Origin: Epiperipatus broadwayi
Taxonomy: Eukaryota > Onychophora > Udeonychophora > Euonychophora > Peripatidae
DNA length: 64,000 nt
Assembly: GCA_028023455.1 (NCBI GenBank)
Contig: JAQFVV010012420.1
Location: forward strand, 8,885,194-8,949,193
Direction of reading: 5' to 3'
Under the pieces are notes generated by a model. The model was not told where the DNA came from, searched no databases, and was given only the letters and a program-made list of their open reading frames with translations. Of this stretch, positions 1 to 11,810 are shown in pieces. Every line of letters begins with the position of its first letter. Position 1 is the stretch's first letter. Made by a program: the position numbers and the translations under genes.

Positions 1-927
1 AACTTGTAATAAATGATAAATTTAAGTTGGGCATGAATGGCTGCATAGATTCATAATGTTATGTTAGTTTAAGGGAGGGTAAATCTTAGGTTATTTGTTT
101 CATAGTTAAATTGGGTCAATGGATTGGATATGTTGGTGTAATTAGTAGATGTAGTATGAGATTTGCTATGGGCAGGATCGATTTATATGCCACACACCCC
201 TTTTTTTGCCTATGGAAGGGATAGTAAGACGGAAAACACAGTCCCTTTCTATGGAGTTTGTTTTTATTGTTCTTCTTGCCGACAAATGTAGCATTCCTGT
301 TTGGTTAAGAGTCAATGTCATCTATTAACCATTCTGTTCAGATGTACATTCCTGACAGTATGTCATTTTGATGCTGTCGTATTCATGCTACATTGAATAC
401 ATCGATATATCAGATAGATTGGCATTGGTTTGGACTGCGAACTTTTGGCCTAAGGTTAAATCAGGGATAGAACATTTTCTTTTCAAATGCAATCTATGTA
501 GTCTATTCATACTCGACACTTAAATAAAATATTCAACTCATCTGTGCGAACTTATAAAAGTTAAAACATAAATTAAATTCTAAAATCAAGTTAAATTATA
601 AAGTAAAAGTAGTGCTAAAAATTATTCAAAATTTATATGTGCGTAAATAAATGTTTGTGTTTATAATTTCTGGCAGTGGCTTATTTTATTCTTTTTTAAT
701 ATTGAAATATTCTTAGATAAGAATTTATAAAATATAAATCTCTGCTGTTTCACTGAGCTAGTGACATTGGGCTAACGGTTGGAATAAAATATATAAAAAA
801 AAAAGAAAAAAATTTTTTTTCCTAACTTACGTATCTGCCTACTATATAAATTTTCTAGGTTCAAATGGCCTAGTGGCGCCCTCGTAGTGCAGATACGGTG
901 AGATTACTTCTTTTGGATGGTTATAAT
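1..927 (-). repeat. Dispersed repeat family A, copy 1 (runs off the left edge)
   Basis: On the reverse strand this matches 29541-30530 along nearly its whole length, and 32285-32768 over the first half. Shared landmarks are the core at 831-896 (GTATCTGC ... GCAGATAC, with ACTATATAAATTT inside), the GCATGAATAC and CATCTGAACAG stretches, and the CAGCCATTCATGC end. Neither end is a clear TIR or LTR. Family identity is unknown; no coding motif is conserved between copies. Confidence 0.85.
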
Positions 928-944
928 ATATATATTTTGAACAA

Positions 945-1080
945 ATGATAAAGATATGTGTGAGAGATTGTGATCTGGATCAACTGATGGGTGAGAGTTC
1001 AGCACAATATCTTATGGAATATTTATCTTTTTAGTATGTCTTTGATCATATGTTTCAGTAATGTGTGGTGGAATAGAAAT
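945..1080 (+). repeat. Dispersed repeat family B, copy 1 (partial)
   Basis: Shares with 14270-14510 and 34050-34240 the series GATCTGGATCAACTGATG, TTCAGCA, ATTTATCTTTTT and TGATCAGATG-like, in the same order and orientation. No coding potential. Confidence 0.7.
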
Positions 1081-1975
1081 ATATTTAAATACATATTATA
1101 TGAAGTTATGTTTAAGTATCTCTGAAAATAATGTGTATGTAAAGTTAAATTATAACGTGCTGTATGGATTACTTGAAAAAGTGTATGCTTCTAATAAGTC
1201 TATAGTGTGAGAGGTTGGTCTGATAATCTGGGTGGATGGATGTACTGATGAAAACAAAAACTTGCAAATATATATACATATAAATTTAATAGTAGATCTA
1301 AATCCTATTTTTATTTCTAAAATTATTATAATTGTCAAATCTTCTAAAAAATATTTGCTTTCATCAAAACTTTTTGAAAACTCATATTAACTAACTTTTC
1401 AAAAGAAATTATATTTTCTTTTTAATCTGTTCTATTGTACTCATTTAATTTTTAACATATTATTTTGAATATCTATTTAAAACTTTTTGTATTTTTCTCT
1501 CTTAGCTTTATATGTCTTCTTTTTTATCAAATAACTTTTTATTCATCTCCTTTAATAATTTTTGCTGTATTTCCAAAATTGCTTATTCTACTTATCTGCA
1601 TTATTTATATCTTTTTAATTGATTTTTTTATTTTATCTTGTAGTGTATTTTTGTTTAAATGAATTTTTCATGTTTTATTTATTACCTCTATTCACATTTT
1701 TTTTACTTTAATTATCTTTTTATATTCTCTATTTCAATGATTCTAAACTTGTGTTCTGGAATTCTAAGAACACAAGAGTTCCACCAATAAAATTTTCTAT
1801 TACTGCAATAATATTAACTTTTGAGCTTTAATAAACATAATTATAAATATAAATAAAAAGCTAGAATATTTATAAAAATGTATAATCAAATTTGAAAATT
1901 ATTAACTTCAATTAAAGTAGAGAATCTGCTTCGTAGCATTTGTGGAAATCTATTATTATAAAGCACTGAAAATCT

Positions 1976-2107
1976 TGAAATTATTCAGATTGAAAGTCGA
2001 ACTCTGATAATGCACTATTACTTACTGATGTGTGAATGCACGGAGATTTATAATATTTAAAGTAATATCGCATTATTAGAGTTCGACTTCTGATCTGAAT
2101 AATTTCA
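1976..2107. repeat. 132-bp inverted-repeat element (MITE-like)
   Basis: Arms 1976-2013 and 2070-2107 are 38-bp inverted repeats with few mismatches (TGAAATTATTCAGAT ... ATCTGAATAATTTCA) around a 56-bp centre. A 12-bp direct repeat, CATTTGTGGAAA, lies at 1937-1948 and 2106-2117 but does not abut the left arm, so it is not a clean target duplication. Confidence 0.75.
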
Positions 2108-2117
2108 TTTGTGGAAA

Positions 2118-5100
2118 ATAAATTTGGTTGAGTCTAAAAATATTTTAATAAATTGAGTACTTGCATTTGATCTTGCCTCAATAAGTTGAGTAATGTCTCT
2201 AAAAAAAATCATCTGTAATGAGATGGAATTACATTTTAGCAAGACATATAAGTTATAGATCAGTTTGTTTTTTTGAAGTGTGGATTTTTTATGCAAGTTC
2301 ACATTATATCTAAACTTGCACCTTCTCTTGAAATTTTATATTGTTGATTTTGTAACAATTTTGAAAATAATAAAATCATCTGGTAAATGAAAAAAATCTT
2401 CAACTTACCTTCAAGCTATTACAAAATATTTGTTTGCAAAGAAAATGTATTTGCATGGATTAGAAATAACTGATATATTCAACTTAAGAGATTTTCAGTC
2501 TGATATATCACATCTTCCATTAACTCCATAATTCTATTTCTTTTCGGTAATAATTTAATAGTGAATAGAAAAAGTTTATTGCAGTTCTTGTGTATGGCTT
2601 CTTTAAATAATTTAGCGGATTCAGATATTTTTAAATGGCAAAATATATCTACTTTTTGATTTCCTTTTTTTTGTTTGTTTGTTTGTTTGTTTGTTTGTTG
2701 TTGTTGTTTTTTGATAAGTTTTAGATTTAAATTCATATTCCAATTATAACATCTGCTTTTAAGAATTAATATTATTGAAGACATAATACAGTAAAAAAAT
2801 CTGTTAATACAACACTACAATATCTATATATTGTGCAGTATAAGATAAGTTGTTAGCCATGTAAAAAAACTATAAAGTCTATTATCACTCTTATCATTGA
2901 GAGAAAATTATTACATAGTATTAAAATTTATAATCTTTATATTTATTAATTTATAAAGCTGTCCATTCAGCTTTTCCTTTTCAAAATCATCTACCAACTA
3001 ATATATAAAAAGTTTTCTTTCATCCTTTACTTTTAAAACTGTTTTTATTTTATGATGAAATGATTGCAGTACAATAAATTATTTTTTTCATTATTCAGCC
3101 TGTTGTTTTTTTTCATGAACAACTGCATTTTTCTAAGCTTCCACTTGATAAAATGATTTATTTTGCAATCTTTCAGACCTTGACGCTTTTGAAATAGGTT
3201 AAGCAAACCACTTTAGAAATTTTTTTTGGTTGAGTCAAATTGCTTAAGTGATTGATAAATTCACAAAATTTAATGATGTTTCTTATTTGCTTCAAAAATA
3301 AATGTAAATATTTTCAACACAAACAATAAATTATGATCATTGTAGAAAGTGTCCTATGTAGTTTGATGCAATGATAGAGTGGTAGATTCTGAAGTCCATA
3401 GATCTCCAGTCCAGTTCTGGCTCTTCTGGTGTTTGAATTGTTTACAAATTCTCAAACCATAAACCATTCCTTTTTTTTTATTATTATAGAAAGTTACAAT
3501 AATGGATTATAATAAACTAAAGATCAGCCTTTCAAGCTAACGTACATGAGCTTTTTATGAATATTAATACTAATAAATGAATACTTTATGACTTCTTAAA
3601 ATTTCACAATTCTAAATTACTTCTTCATATGTCAAATTGTGAAATAGATGAGGAAATTTTAACAGAAATTATTTCTTATCTAAAAACAATAAGTATGGCA
3701 GAAATAAATACTTTTCTTTACTAAAATAAAAGACCTTTACTATTGAATTGGAAATCTTTTTAATATTACAGAAAATCCAGAGGAAATGTCTACTTCTGAA
3801 TAAGAAAATGTCATTAATCTCATAATAAAGAACCAAATAAAAATTAACTTTTATGAAATGTTATTAAACAACTTTTGGTGTAACTAAAAAAGGATATATA
3901 TATATATTCAAATTTATAACAAAAGGCAATTCAGTTTAGCCATTTTGTAGCACATATTTGCGTGAAACTTGATTTTTATCTGTATTAGAATAAAAATTAA
4001 ATCCAGAATTAGGTGGGTCGTCATTCAGATATTAGAATTCAGATGACCACAATTAAACCAAATTTTGAAAGAATATTTCAATTGAAAGAAAAGAAGAAAT
4101 TTTAATCCTTTACATTAATTATATTTGCTTTCGTTTTATTAATCTGTGTTTTTAATATATTTTCAATAAATTATTTATTTGTTGTTTATTTGTAATCATT
4201 AAAAATTGTTAGACAATAATTTTTTTTTATCAAAATGAAAAGGCTTCTGAATATTTTAAGTGAGGAATCTGCTGCCCTATTTCAAATTAGATTAAATTAA
4301 ATATAAAATGACTTCTTTCTATGCATAAAAAGATATTTTCTAGAAATTATTTTGCCAATATGCTCTTCTCTTTCAGATCTTTTTATACTACTATAAGTCC
4401 ATCAACTTTACTTCATTCATGATTTTTTTCACTATAAAATTCATTTTAATGATAGCTATTTTATTAGTTCTAGTATATAGCAATTATAACATAATCTTTT
4501 TTTTCTTTTGTAATAAAAGCTTAAACAAAAAACGATCTACTCTTTAATTCCTCTCTCATCTATGATTATATATAATACCATTTGCACATTCATTAATCAC
4601 TTTACAGTATAATCAAATAAAATAAAATTTATTCCTTTATGTATGCTTATGATTTTACTTAATAAGCAGATTTCGTATAAAACTATACAATTAGTATGTA
4701 TCTATACATACATATTTATGTATGATTATATAGCACACTATATACAATACCCTATATTATGGATTTTAAAGAATACAATTTTTTATGAACCTAATAACTA
4801 TATGTCTATATATCCTTATATATTTTTAATAATTTTATAAGTATTAGTCTTTTATTTTATTATTGTTATTGGTTGATTTCTTTTGCATTGATTGTTTTAT
4901 ATTTTTAATATATTTTTTTTTATTTTACATTTATATGAGTTTTAAACTTTTTAATAATTTAATTTTAATTTATTTTTAGCATTTACTTTTATTAGAGGTA
5001 TAATCATACATTAATTAATTATAATATACTATAATTATACATTTCTACTTTTTTCAACATTTGTATTCTTTTTATATAATTTTACTTTCCTCCAACTTTT

Positions 5101-5264
5101 ATTGAAATAATTTTTAAATTGTTTTATACCTCCCTATAAGAGTAATTTTTAAAATTACATCTTATTTTAATTTTTAATCTATGTATACTTAATTGATAAA
5201 GAATATTTTTATAAAATTAAATGTTTCCAAACTCAAATCTTTATTTAAAATTTGTCTAATACTT
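2118..5264. other. Non-coding upstream/intron sequence
   Basis: AT-rich with poly-T runs and a GTTT microsatellite near 2670-2700. A tRNA-like but decayed stretch near 3370-3430 (GATAGAGTGGTAG) may be a SINE relic. I looked for the preceding RFX exon (CDSILYK-type) here and did not find it. Confidence 0.5.
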
Positions 5265-5520
5265 TTAATTATGATCGTTTCTCGAATTTTTCTATTCCAT
5301 TTTTAGTACAAATAATCATTTTTACACTATCTTTTTCAAATTTATGACCTAATTCTAGTGAATACAAATAAATAGATGACCTTTTATCATATTTGTGTTG
5401 GGCTAATTGTGTACAAAGTGATTTTTTTGTTTCCCTTATATAATTATTTCTACCACTATATATGGTTCTACTATCATTGCATAACATATATGTTCCTTTG
5501 CTAATGGCCTATGTTCTTCT
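5265..5520 (-). pseudogene. PLE GIY-YIG endonuclease fragment
   Basis: The - strand frame reads MLCNDSRTIYSGRNNYIRET, then LCTQLAQHKYDKRSSIYLY and LELGHKFEKDSVKMI. It resembles the second half of the Penelope GIY-YIG domain (R/Q--EH, then Y--..GH-F---). The catalytic tyrosine turn is no longer recognisable, and no RT is found next to it, so this is a 5'-truncated, decayed 3' end of a PLE. It is only about 2.2 kb beyond the large PLE on the same strand but has a different sequence, so it is probably an independent insertion. Confidence 0.6.
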
Positions 5521-6462
5521 TTACATTTCTATATAAACCACATCTATACTACAAATTTTTATGAATTTTTCTTTCTTTTTTTTGTATCCAAAATTTCTAT
5601 TCTTAACTCTCAAGTTAGTGTTATAATAAATATTTTTAATTTTTTAATATATATTTATCATTTTTATATAATAGACTATTTTTCTTATTCATATTCATTT
5701 TTCATAACTCGTACTTCTGTTTCTCTAATCAATTATGTATCTCTCATAATTATGAATATGAAACATATTGCATGAATATCTATTTCATTATTTATATAAA
5801 AATATAGAAATTTTTTTATTATCTACTAACTTTGTAAATTATTTAAAATCTTTCTATATCATCAGTATTTGTTAATGAGCATTTTTTATTCATTATAAAA
5901 AATATTACCTACTGTCAGATTATTTTATTAAAATTTATTAACTTAACCTTTTCACTTTTAGCATTTATTGTTTATTGACATACAGAATTCTGTAGTTTTT
6001 TAGTAATATATTTTACTTTTTAGATTAATCCAAAAAAATATCATTTATTTAAATTATCCAAATATATAATAATTACCACAAGGATTTTATTTGAATATTT
6101 GTCTAATATTTATATGCTGTACCCATCACAAAATAAAATACAGATTGTATAAATATTTTATATACTAGTAATAATAATAATGTACAATCAATTGCTTAGT
6201 AAGTTCTGGTGTTTTAGCAACAAAGTAATAGACTGAGCAGAATAGATCCATTTAATTGACTAAACTTTTTTTTTCTCAGCTAGAATTTAAGAATAATAAT
6301 AAAAATTTATAATATATTAAAATAATTAAATTATAAAAATTATTTATATCAGTTGATATAAATACTTTATTTTGTTATAGAATTTATTACATCAGTATAG
6401 TAAGTAAGCACTTGAAGTTAATCCCTGATATAATTTTCTATTTGAAATTTATGTTTTTTCAG

Positions 6463-6512
6463 ACCTTAAATGATGTCTTAATTCCTGCCACTTTGCAAGA
6501 AATGCCTGACAT
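6463..6512 (+). CDS. RFX6: RFX6-like exon (start of the dimerization region, TLNDVLIPATLQEMPD)
   Basis: This 50-nt exon follows a polypyrimidine tract ending in TTTTTTCAG and ends at a strong donor, ATGTAAGT. Read from its first base it gives TLNDVLIPATLQEMPD plus two nucleotides (AT) of an Ile codon completed by the next exon. Vertebrate RFX6 has a closely similar LTDVLIPATMQEMPE block here, just N-terminal to the IRNFAK motif. It is the first exon of this gene I can see. The preceding exon (the family's CDSILYK segment) was not found between 1 and 6400 and is presumably outside the window. It is far too short for ORF callers. Confidence comes from the exact phase match to the next exon. Confidence 0.85.
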
Positions 6513-7730
6513 GTAAGTATTCCATATATATGCATATGTGAATATATTAGTAATTAGCTAAATAACAAAATATTGTACAATATTGAAATTTTATTTATAA
6601 AAATGTTATAACAATGGGCATTCAAACTAGAGTGTCTCCAAGACATACATGTTTAATATCTAATTCATGGCATAAAGGCTAATATTAATAGAAATTGCCA
6701 CAATAATTTTGAAGCAAATGTGATTACAGATCTTTAAATTTAAAAAAATACAACATCACTATTACAGAATATTCTGATTTCATCATCATTGCTGGTAAAA
6801 ATGAGCTCAAAAAAACATATCCATCTATGTAGAAAACAAAAGAATCTTAGTAGAGCATAATATTATTATAACTAAAATGCTACTACTATGCACAGATTAA
6901 TTCCAAAGATTTAGAAAAAATTATTTGTAGTGAGCAGAACTATTAATCTAACTAAAATGAAGAGACTCATCCACAAAACTAAGCTGCTTCCTCAATTGCT
7001 CACCATAAATATAAATAATCTGTTACAAATTAGCTAATTTTTTTTTTTTTTTTGTAAATATTTAAAATTTAATCAAGATTTTCACATAAATCAACACAAA
7101 AAATAATTTCAAAGTGGTGTGAAAAACATTTATGAAATCAATATTAAATATATAAATTCAACATTCCTTTTCTTTTTAAATCAATATTGAAAACTCATAG
7201 AGGAGAATATTATATAGTTGTTTTGTTACTGAAAAAGAATTGAGAATGTCAAATGCTTAAAAATACTTTTTTTTCATAAGTATCTTTAATTTATATTATT
7301 AATAGATTTATTGCACAGACCGATGAATTTTTTAGTCTGTTACTTTACACTTTCTTATAATACTGAAAAGATAGTTTCCAACAAAATTATTCCTAATTTC
7401 ATACATATGTTTATAAAAGAGTGTAGCTAAAATCTGTCCACATTATTATATATATTTTAACAGTGCTTATTAAATATATATATATATTGTAATGATCGAT
7501 AAAATATAATATAAATCTTTATTATATTAAAACAACAACTTATAAATACATCACATAAAAATTATATATATATAAGCCTTTTTCGGTAATACTAAATTTT
7601 TTACTCTTTTCAATATCTTTTACTAATACCAACACGTATATTACGTACATAGAGACATCTACAGACATTTCCTATAATTCATTATTTCTACAATTTATTC
7701 GTATATCTTTTTTTATATTACTTTCCATTC

Positions 7731-8036
7731 TTAATCTATTACCCAATCATTCATTAAATCAATTGACTTTTTGTAAATGTTCATATAATTTGTTTCATAT
7801 ATTTTCCTTCTATTTATTTCCTTTATATAATTCAATGGTCTTATGTTTTTAATACAATCTATTTTATGTCCAAATTTTAAATAATGAACATATAATGCAG
7901 ATCTATCATCCCTCCTTTCAATAGCACTATTATGTTCTTTTGCCCTTTGTTCTAATTGTTTTGATGTTTGTCCATAGTAAACCATTTTACATATCCTGCA
8001 AGTAATTTTATATACTGAACCTTTTATATATTTCAT
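7731..8036 (-). pseudogene. PLE GIY-YIG endonuclease domain
   Basis: This 101-residue - strand frame reads GSVYKITCRICKMVYYGQTS, then QLEQRAKEHNSAIERRD and YVHYLKFGHKID. It matches the PLE GIY-YIG endonuclease: the Y-I-C--C preface typical of Penelope, the YYGQT catalytic turn, the conserved R of the R-KEH helix, and the H of the FGH motif. In active PLEs this domain nicks target DNA to prime reverse transcription. The domain itself has no internal stop, but it is cut off from the RT frame, so it is annotated as part of a dead element. The same domain occurs as scraps at 5.3 kb and 50-51 kb in clearly different sequence versions. Confidence 0.9.
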
Positions 8037-8040
8037 ATTT

Positions 8041-8500
8041 TTAATTTCCTATTAATATATCTAGATTTTTACTATTAGACCATCCTATTTTTATATTTTT
8101 ATCCATATAATTTTTATTTTTAGTCAATATATCATAAATTTTAGGTGTATATGCAATTTTAATCCATTTTATATTATTTAATATTTTATTTCCTCTAATA
8201 TTATTTTTATTATCGTATAATATATTCCTAATATTTCTAGGATTATAGCCATAGCTAGAATATAATTTAATAAATTGTTCTTTTTGTACTTCAGCAGTTT
8301 TTTTATCTGTATTATACCTATCATTTTTAATTTTAAAATTCTTAATTACTGCCATCTTTTGCATCCATGCTTGTTGTGAATCCCTATAAATTATTTTCCT
8401 TATTTTATCTTCTTTAATAAAATGATTCAATACAATCATATTATTGTTTATATTTATTTCTATATCTAAATATTTTATTTTATTATCTATTTCTTTTATC
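8041..8500 (-). pseudogene. PLE RT thumb and linker (partial)
   Basis: An open - strand segment begins near 8439 (MIVLNHFIKEDKIRK), with further matching codons upstream in the same region (FTIKEIDNKIKYLDI). It continues SQQAWMQKMAVIKNF to NKNYMDKNIKIGWSNSKN before a stop at 8041. The order (I-FLD-..., then a basic helical region, then a short segment ahead of GIY-YIG) is what follows the palm in PLEs. The match is by position and general pattern rather than strict motifs. A stop separates it from the endonuclease frame that starts 5 bp downstream. Confidence 0.72.
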
Positions 8501-9224
8501 GTAAACTTTATATTATTTCTATTATTATTAAATTCATTATATTTTTTTTATAACTCCTTTATTTTCTATTATTAAAATATCATCTACATATCTAAAATAC
8601 ACTTTTATTTCTTTATTTAATATTCTATTCTTGACAATATGTAATTCCATTTTATTTATAAATACAGATGCCATTAACCCACTTATTGCACATCCCATAA
8701 CCCAACCCTTATTTATATCTCAATATTCATCTTTATATTTAAAATATAAACTATTATTTATTAAATTTAACCCCTGTTCCATAATGTCAATTATTTCCAT
8801 ATCCTGTATATACATTTTTAATTTTTGTATTACTATTTTAATACTTTCTTCTCGAGGTATACTTAGATACATCTTCTCTATATCCATTACAAAAATACTT
8901 TGATTTCTATTCATTTTTATTATATTTAACTTATCTATAATTTCATCAGTATTTTTAATACAAAATTCCCCATACCCCATAATATTTGCAATCCATTTAT
9001 TCATATATCTACAAAATTTCTGTAAAATAAAATTTGTAAAGTTAATAATCTTAATGGATTATTCTCTTTTTGGGTTTTTACTTTAGTAAATACATATGGA
9101 TTTTCATACAGTGATGGATACAAAAATCCATATTTATTTTTATCAATAATTCCCTTTCCTTCTATTTTATGTAATATTTCTATATATTTCCTTTTTATAT
9201 CATTAGTAGAATCTTTAAATAATT
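8500..9224 (-). pseudogene. PLE reverse transcriptase core (broken)
   Basis: On the - strand, 9225-9005 reads in pieces as YPSLYENPYVFTKVKTQK and NNPLRLLT, the P-KVHK..PLRPIVS-like RT motif. The open segment 8720-9004 has SIFVMDIEKMYLSIP (palm motif A, Asp present), followed by a stop. It then continues as GWVMGCAISGLMASVF (motif B, normally GL-MGSPISP). Near 8575-8600 it reads FRYVDDILI, the catalytic YVDD motif C. Both catalytic aspartates of motif C are therefore present, but stops near 8718 and a shift near 8540 disable the protein. The motif spacing is normal for a PLE RT. Confidence 0.88.
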
Positions 9225-10140
9225 TTATATATCCTTCCTTTTTATCTCATTTTCTATCTTATCTATATAATCTTTAGAATACATTATTACAAATCTATTA
9301 CCTTTATCTTCTTTACATAACACTATATTCTCTTCTCTACATATATTTCTTATTTCTTTAGTAGTTCTTTTATATTTATATTCCCTTTGTGAACATTTAA
9401 TGTTTACTAATTGTTTGTTCAATAAGTAGTTCATTTTCCTTTTATCTGCAGTAGAAATATTTGCTAATTCTATGTCTGTAGTTATCTTCTTTTTAATGTC
9501 TTTATCCACAAATGGTATAAAATAAGGAGACTTACTTAATAGTTGATTTTGCTCCATTGAGAATTTATATTTTGTTAGATTTATAAAATTATCCTTTATT
9601 CTGTTATTGTAATTAATATATCCTTTACATTCTGTCACTTCTTTATCTTTATCCCAATATTTCGTCCATATCCATTTTTATTATATTTAATATATATTTT
9701 ATTACTCCATTTTTTCATATATCCATTTAAATAAACCATTAATTTATCCCATGCATTTATTTTTATTAATGACTCTTTTATAACAACCTTTAAATTTTTA
9801 AATTTATTAATCTTATATAAAATACTGTATTTTTTTCCCATATGTCATAGCATCAGCCGAGAGGTGAACCCACAACAACCGTCTGCAACCAACTGCTTGC
9901 TTGTAAGGCGGCTGCGCTGACCTCCCGGCTAACAAAGCTTCTTCAATAAAAGTTTTAAGAATATAATTTTCTATATTTCTTTTTAATTTCCAATTATTTG
10001 ATAACTTTTTATTATTCTTTATAAAATTTACAAGCTCTAGGAACGACATTATAACGCTTACAACTATTCAAATTTGTTAATTGTCCTTTAATATTTTCAA
10101 TATGTAAACATAGTCTAGTAAGTTCTTTTACTTTATCCAT
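9225..10140 (-). pseudogene. PLE polyprotein, N-terminal part (interrupted)
   Basis: Three frames on the - strand together form the PLE N-terminal region. The first runs from 10140 (MDKVKELTRL ... CKRYNVVPRACKF) and shifts near 10010 into a frame with FIKNNKKLSNNWKLKRNI. A 76-bp GC-rich insertion (9855-9930) follows in the same open frame. The next frame starts near 9841 (KKYSILYKINKFKNL). The third (9225-9638) carries LLSKSPYFIPF and ENIVLCKEDKGNRFVIM, close to the family pattern L-KGP-FIP and I-KADKG--VV before the palm. These blocks and their order fit PLEs, where this region precedes the RT fingers. The frame breaks mean this is a relic. Confidence 0.82.
9855..9930. repeat. 76-bp GC-rich insertion with 11-bp terminal inverted repeats inside the PLE
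   Basis: The ends AGCCGAGAGGT and ACCTCCCGGCT are inverted repeats with one mismatch. The segment is far richer in G+C than its surroundings and interrupts the PLE N-terminal region. On the - strand the two ends form a 7-bp acceptor-like stem, and a GGGTTCACC box stands where a tRNA T-arm would be. It may be a tRNA-derived SINE fragment, although the T-arm cannot fold properly. It has no internal stop in the PLE frame. Confidence 0.65.
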
Positions 10141-10145
10141 TATAT

Positions 10146-11650
10146 ACTGACAAGAGAAATAGACTAAATTTATAAGATGATGGAATATAAGTCATAATTA
10201 CTGACAATCTTAATATAAAATATTTTAAATGCAATTAGATCAGACAGTTTAATAAGTGTTTAACATAGTCTTACTATCACTTTAAAATAAAACTAACATA
10301 TTACATGGTGATATATGTAAAGACATATTTTAAATCTCCAATGAGCACAAAAAAATATTGTAAATAACCAATCAACACTTGATCATTAGCAGCCACACAT
10401 AGCTGCTACTATGGCAGTGATATTTTATATAAAAATATGGTAAACTGCATTCAAAGTCCCTCTCCCTAAGATAAGCCAACAGTTTTCATATCAATAATAA
10501 AAATTGTGTCATATTTCAATTTGTTTTTGTTTTATTAACGTCAATCTGACTAATATTATTTGGGGATTATCTTGGGATTTTATCCTAAAGCAAGATGACC
10601 ATTCTAAGAGCCATCTATCTGAAATAATTTTTGCCTACCTAATAAACTTTCCCTGCAATCTGTTTATTTGGATTTGAATTTAAGCAAATGCATTAATCAC
10701 TTTATAATATTACATGATACAAATTATCTCAATATAAATTATTAGAAGAAATAATAGTTTAGTAGAAGAATTTTCAAATTTTTTGTATCAATTTATATAA
10801 ATGAAGTTTTTTTTAACTTGGAGAAGATCATTATGAAACTTTAAGACACAATAGAATACTATCAAGATTAAAAACATGAAATTTAGCAAATAAATTGTTC
10901 ACTTCTAATATTAAGAAAATTACTCAAAGGCATATTTAATAAACCTCCCATCATTTTTCTGGAGTAAATTCAGGCATTTTTGCTTCATTATCCAATTACA
11001 TGTAACACTAAGTTAACCTTTCAAAATAATTTAAATTCTTTCAATAATTAAAAAATCTCTAACTCTGATAAAATAAAGTTTGTGTAGAGTTTCATAGCAT
11101 GTCCTATGAACTTGTATGATAGCTGCTATGGCCTGTCTCTAAACTTTCATCCTAAGCAATAGTCTTTGATATCATTATTTATCACTATGTTTCTATACTT
11201 TATCTGACTATTTCAAATCAATTGTTTTGATTTGATAAATTGGCAAAAAGGGTGCCTGTAAAAGAGAAATTAGCAAAATCCATTCAGTGAACAGTGATTT
11301 AGTTAAATGGAGTCTCAAAGTCCATTATGACTGTTATCAACATCAGTGCCTGATTATGTTAATGATATTATTTGGTTAAATTATAATGTTTTGTTAAGCC
11401 ATTATAATTACTATGTATTACATTAAGTTTATTATAAGATATTATGACCTCCGTGTTAATGTTTTTTTAATTTATATTGTTGTAATACTATACTATCCTA
11501 CATATACATACTGATCATTATTTATTGGGTTTTTTTTTTTTTAAATAAAACTGCATCATTAATAAAAATAAACTTTTAACGGTTAAAAAGAAACGCTTTT
11601 TTAATTATGTGTCAAAATTTTGATTTTCTAACTTCTTTTTTTTTAACAAG
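10146..11650. other. Intron sequence without recognised features
   Basis: Part of the RFX6-like intron between the first and second visible exons. AT-rich, no ORF with family similarity and no clear repeat structure seen. Confidence 0.5.
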
Positions 11651-11810
11651 ACTTTTGTGTGAAATTAGAAACTTTGCTAAGCACTGGGAAAAATGGGTAT
11701 CTTCGTCTTTAGAAAATTTACCAGAAATAGTAGCTCAGGCTAAAGTACCTGTCGCAAGATTATTTGCTCAGTCATTAAAACGACAGACATCTTTTCTTCA
11801 CTTGGCCCAG
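11651..11810 (+). CDS. RFX6: RFX6-like exon ([10 protein letters not shown]...[10 protein letters not shown])
   Basis: This 160-nt exon sits between the acceptor TTTTTTTTAACAAG and the donor CAG/GTAAGA. Its first base completes an Ile codon split with the 6463-6512 exon. It then encodes 53 residues beginning [15 protein letters not shown], running through [10 protein letters not shown] and ending [10 protein letters not shown] in phase 0. IRNFAK and the (R)QTSFLHLAQ block are characteristic of the helical dimerization region of the RFX family, and the SSLENLPE segment is RFX6-like. The open frame starts earlier, at 11607 with MCQNFDF, but that part is intronic; the acceptor at 11649-11650 decides the true start. 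The upstream intron of 5.1 kb contains a PLE on the opposite strand. Confidence 0.93.

Larger units (their letters stand above)
7482..10145 (-). mobile_element. Penelope-like retroelement (PLE), near full length, degenerate
   Basis: Read on the - strand, this element has the full PLE order: an N-terminal conserved region, a reverse transcriptase with fingers and YVDD palm motifs, a thumb, and a C-terminal GIY-YIG endonuclease. The likely start is the ATG complementary to 10138-10140 (MDKVKELTRL) and the last stop is near 7731. At least three frame changes and an in-frame stop break it, so this copy cannot make an intact protein. The 3' flank (7482-7730) is AT-rich. Near 7582-7611 it has a degenerate TTGAAAA..GAAA hairpin resembling the hammerhead-like tails of PLEs. 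It lies antisense inside an RFX6-like intron. Confidence 0.9.
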
